Assembly (NCBI GenBank): GCA_018350325.1
Contig: JAEVLN010000012.1
Location: forward strand, 1,261,991 to 1,325,990
From: Globodera rostochiensis
Taxonomy: Eukaryota; Nematoda; Chromadorea; Rhabditida; Heteroderidae
Direction of reading: 5' to 3'
Length of the DNA stretch: 64,000 nucleotides
Position numbers and translations under genes: made by a program. The notes below the pieces were generated by a model, which saw only the letters and a list, made by a program, of their open reading frames with translations, was not told the DNA's origin and did no database searches. Below are positions 61,616 through 64,000 of the stretch, piece by piece. The stretch's first letter is position 1, and each line of letters starts with the position of its first letter.

Positions 61616-62605
61616 GCACACCAATTTTGACTGAAAAAACAAACAAAAATTTATTGTTGAGCAATAAATTGATCAGTGATCGAATGGGCGTCAAAAAAAA
61701 TTGTTGCTCTTAACCATTTGTTTAAATTGAATTTTAACGTTTTAATTAATTTTAACCGTCCCCTCCTCCCCTCCTCCAACAGTCGCCTCACATGGCCGAA
61801 TGGTTGAACGATGGCATGGAGTAAGCAATTAACATACACAAATAGCACAAAATGGCCTTACTAATTAGGCAGATTTGGAGTGTTCAATTTTACAAATTTT
61901 AACGGATTAAATCAAGGCCCCTGATCGGTGGTGTTCAATTCAATACAGAGTCCGCACTTTCAGTACCCGCCCTTTTTGGTCAATAATATTGGAAAAAATT
62001 TGTACAAAACAACCCAAAAATGTTTTGGTTTTGGGTTTTGGTCCGGACTTTAGTTTAAAGACGTCGTAACTTTGGGAACAATCAAACGAAAAATGTAATT
62101 TTGAATATTTAAATAAAATTGTATTTTGCAAAAGATTGTTAAAGACAATTTTCTGATCAAACTTATTGGCATTTAAATTTTGCGTTTTTAAATTAAAATA
62201 AAATATTTTTCTGCAATTTTCAATGTTTACGCCATTTGAATTTCAATATTTTTTGTCGATTTGTAAGCCAACGAAACAGCGCCTCTGTCTGTTGTCATGG
62301 AGATGGAATGAATATAACCCAATAAAAATATAAATTGTGTAAAATGCATTCGAATTTTAGGGTTGCTTCCCGACCCCCCGGGGGCCGGAAAGTCGGCGGG
62401 GGTCGGCGGGGTCGGGGTTTGTGCCATGTCGGGGGTCGGGGTTGGGGACGACCAATTTTTGAACTCGAGGTCGAGGTGGTCGGGGTTGACCATGTCGGGG
62501 AATCGGGTGTCGGGGAGCAACCCCAATTCAAATGGACATTTTAACACTCATAAAAATGTTTATTAATTTGTTTACGCTTTTCCCCTCCATTTTTGGCATT
62601 TTCCA
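61616..62605. other. Intergenic region before BBS2
   Basis: AT-rich. A short exon-like segment with good splice sites (61783-61822, reading SPHMAEWLNDGM) has no recognised family. A TIR element lies at 62358-62525. Confidence 0.4.
62358..62525. mobile_element. TAGGGTT...AACCCCA element, second member
   Basis: About 168 bp. The left end TAGGGTTGCTTCCCGACCCC faces GTCGGGGAGCAACCCCA. The flanks ATTCGAA and ATTCAAA match at six of seven bases, so they may be an aged target duplication. The interior has GTCGGGG and CATGTCGGGG units, the reverse complement of those at 60923-61316. Confidence 0.65.
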
Positions 62606-64000
62606 ATGAGTGCCGTCGGTGGCCACCAACAGCAATTGCGTGCCGCGTTCAGCTTTGGTTTTGCGCACCGGCTGGCGCACGGAGGCGGCGCCGCCGGCGT
62701 GTTCGACGGAAGCGGTCGGGAACAGCTGGCGGTCGGCACGGAGACCGGCAAAATTTGCCTCCAGGCCATAGGTCGGTGGCGGAATCAAAAACCTTGAAAT
62801 TTTGGCAAAACCCGGCTAAAATGGGTAAAATTTAAAATATCGGATAAAAAAGATTCAAAAAAATTAGATAAATTTTAAAAATAAAATGAAATTGTGTTTA
62901 AAAAACATTTCAGAGTCAATGTTCAACATAAATGAGCAAATCACTTGTTTGGCCATTTATCCGAGAACCCGAACGGACGCCGATCACTACGACGTGGTGC
63001 TGGTTGGCACAACGGTAAATAGGACAAACTGATCAGTTGCTTTGATTAGTTGCTTGAGGACAAATTGATCAATTGCTTCAGGACAAATTGATCAGTTTCT
63101 TGGATCATTTGCTTGAGGAAAAATTGATTAGAGTTGCCTAAGACCCTTGAATTGGACAAACTGATCAGTTGCTTGGATATTTGCTTGAGGACAAACTGAT
63201 CAATTGCTTTAGGACAAATTGATCAGTTTCTTGGATCATTTGCTTGAGGACAAATTGATCAGTAGCCTAAGAGCCACAAGTTGGACAAACTGATCAATTT
63301 TCTTAAGTTCAATTAGATCTCTTCCCATTGTTTAGAGCAGTCTGCTCGCTTTGGACGTGTACAACAACCGCACGTAATTAATAAGCAATAATTAACATTA
63401 AAATAAGGTACAATAAATAATTTAAAGGCTGTTCCATCGGCACATGCCGGAGGGCGTGCACTGCGTGCGCGTGGGGCACGTGGACGCGCACCGCGACTCG
63501 CACGTCATTGTGTGCGGATGCGGCACCACAATTTGGGGTGGTGAACAATGGGACGGAGCAGCGGACATTTTGCCAAACATTTAAATATTTAAATTTGTTG
63601 TTTAAATATAGGCTTCCATTTGGACGGCTCCGACGTGTTCTGGACAGCGCTGGGCGACGAAGTGAACGTTGTCGAATTGTGCGACATGGACGGGGACGGG
63701 CAAAACGAGGCGTTCAAATTTCAAAAAAAAAAAATTAAAATGCCAATTTTAAACAATGGCATTTTTGCAGTTAATTGTTGGCACGGGCGGAGCGGACATC
63801 AAAGTGAGTGCATGGAGTGGGAAGTGTTAGCCCGCCCAATTTTAGGGGGGTTTTTCAAAAATGTTTTTAATGGAATTTATTTAAAAAAATGCCAAAAAAA
63901 GATGCCAATAATTTGAAATTTTTTAGTTATTTAAGAATTTCTTTGGCGTTAATTAAATTGAAATTATTTGTGCCCTAAGGACATCAAATAATTGTGAAAC
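62606..64000 (+). CDS. bbs-2: Bardet-Biedl syndrome 2 protein (BBSome), 5' part
   Basis: BBS2 is a beta-propeller subunit of the BBSome, which carries membrane cargo in cilia. Exons 62606-62771, 62914-63014, 63336-63370, 63428-63537, 63612-63709 and 63771-63803 close in frame. They encode MSAVGGHQQQLRAAFSFG, REQLAVGTETGKICL, MFNINEQITCLAIYPRTRTD, VVLVGTTSSLLALDVYNNRT, LFHRHMPEGVHCVRVGH, GFHLDGSDVFWTALGDEVN, ELCDMDGDGQNELIVGTGGA and DIK. LLALDVYNN and SDVFWTxxGDxVN are close to vertebrate BBS2. The fifth exon ends at a GC donor (63710). The gene continues beyond the window. Ciliated cells in nematodes are sensory neurons, so expression there is likely (inference). Confidence 0.93.
63015..63335. 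repeat. TTGAGGACAAATTGATCAG repeats in BBS2 intron 2
   Basis: About eight irregular copies of a 30-35-bp unit built on GGACAAATTGATCAGTTGCT and TGGATCATTTGC. Two blocks of about 125 bp (from about 63022 and from about 63154) repeat the same order of units, so the array shows second-order duplication. Confidence 0.85.

Noticed and set aside
61783..61822. Mini-exon reading SPHMAEWLNDGM with good splice sites
   Set aside because: Too short to assign, and no flanking exons in a matching phase could be found.

Overview
The window is eukaryotic nuclear DNA from a nematode, most likely a heteroderid cyst nematode (Globodera-like). The reasons are: many small introns (40-400 bp) ending in TTTCAG or TTTTAG; nematode-type SPARC, EB-module and CK1-like genes; an F-box-like family that I recall as greatly expanded in Globodera; and an unusually high number of GC-AG introns (seven in frame-closed models). 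The species call rests on memory of that lineage and was not checked by any search. No rRNA, tRNA or CRISPR array was recognised.

Left part (1-16.9 kb): a scrambled, broken inverted copy of a NEK6/7 kinase gene with srGAP RhoGAP exons between its pieces; an 867-bp terminal-inverted-repeat element; a complete USP4/11/15-type deubiquitinase (22 exons, 908 codons); a vezatin homologue; and the intact NEK6/7 gene on the minus strand.

Middle (16.9-33 kb): an SLC2/GLUT sugar transporter (minus). An F-box-like gene (minus) stands head to head with a small secreted/membrane gene (plus), whose near-identical partner lies at 43 kb beside a CK1-like kinase. Then comes a complete collagen prolyl 4-hydroxylase alpha subunit (14 exons, 555 aa) with a different minisatellite in several of its introns, and a broken 2-oxoglutarate dehydrogenase fragment.

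Right part (33-64 kb): IFRD1/2 homologue (minus); a 1.87-kb higher-order minisatellite; a short QLQ-domain ORF; a small single-pass membrane protein; a RING-H2 protein; the second copy of the small family; the CK1-like kinase; a KIAA2013-type membrane protein; a large EB-module secreted protein (minus); SPARC/osteonectin (minus); a slo-1 (BK channel) fragment interrupted by a TIR element; and the 5' part of BBS2, which runs off the right edge.

No operon or pathway links the genes. P4H and SPARC both serve extracellular matrix but are 26 kb apart. The most unusual signals are: (i) the duplicated divergent promoter plus signal-peptide block with fast-diverging mature regions; (ii) a family of TIR elements that carry GC-rich minisatellites and insert at ATTCNAA-like sites; (iii) the NEK/srGAP exon shuffle; and (iv) the density of intronic minisatellites and GC-AG introns. 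Exon boundaries for USP, NEK, P4H, vezatin, CK1, BBS2 and the two small paralogues were checked by hand for frame closure. The others were read exon by exon without a full length check.
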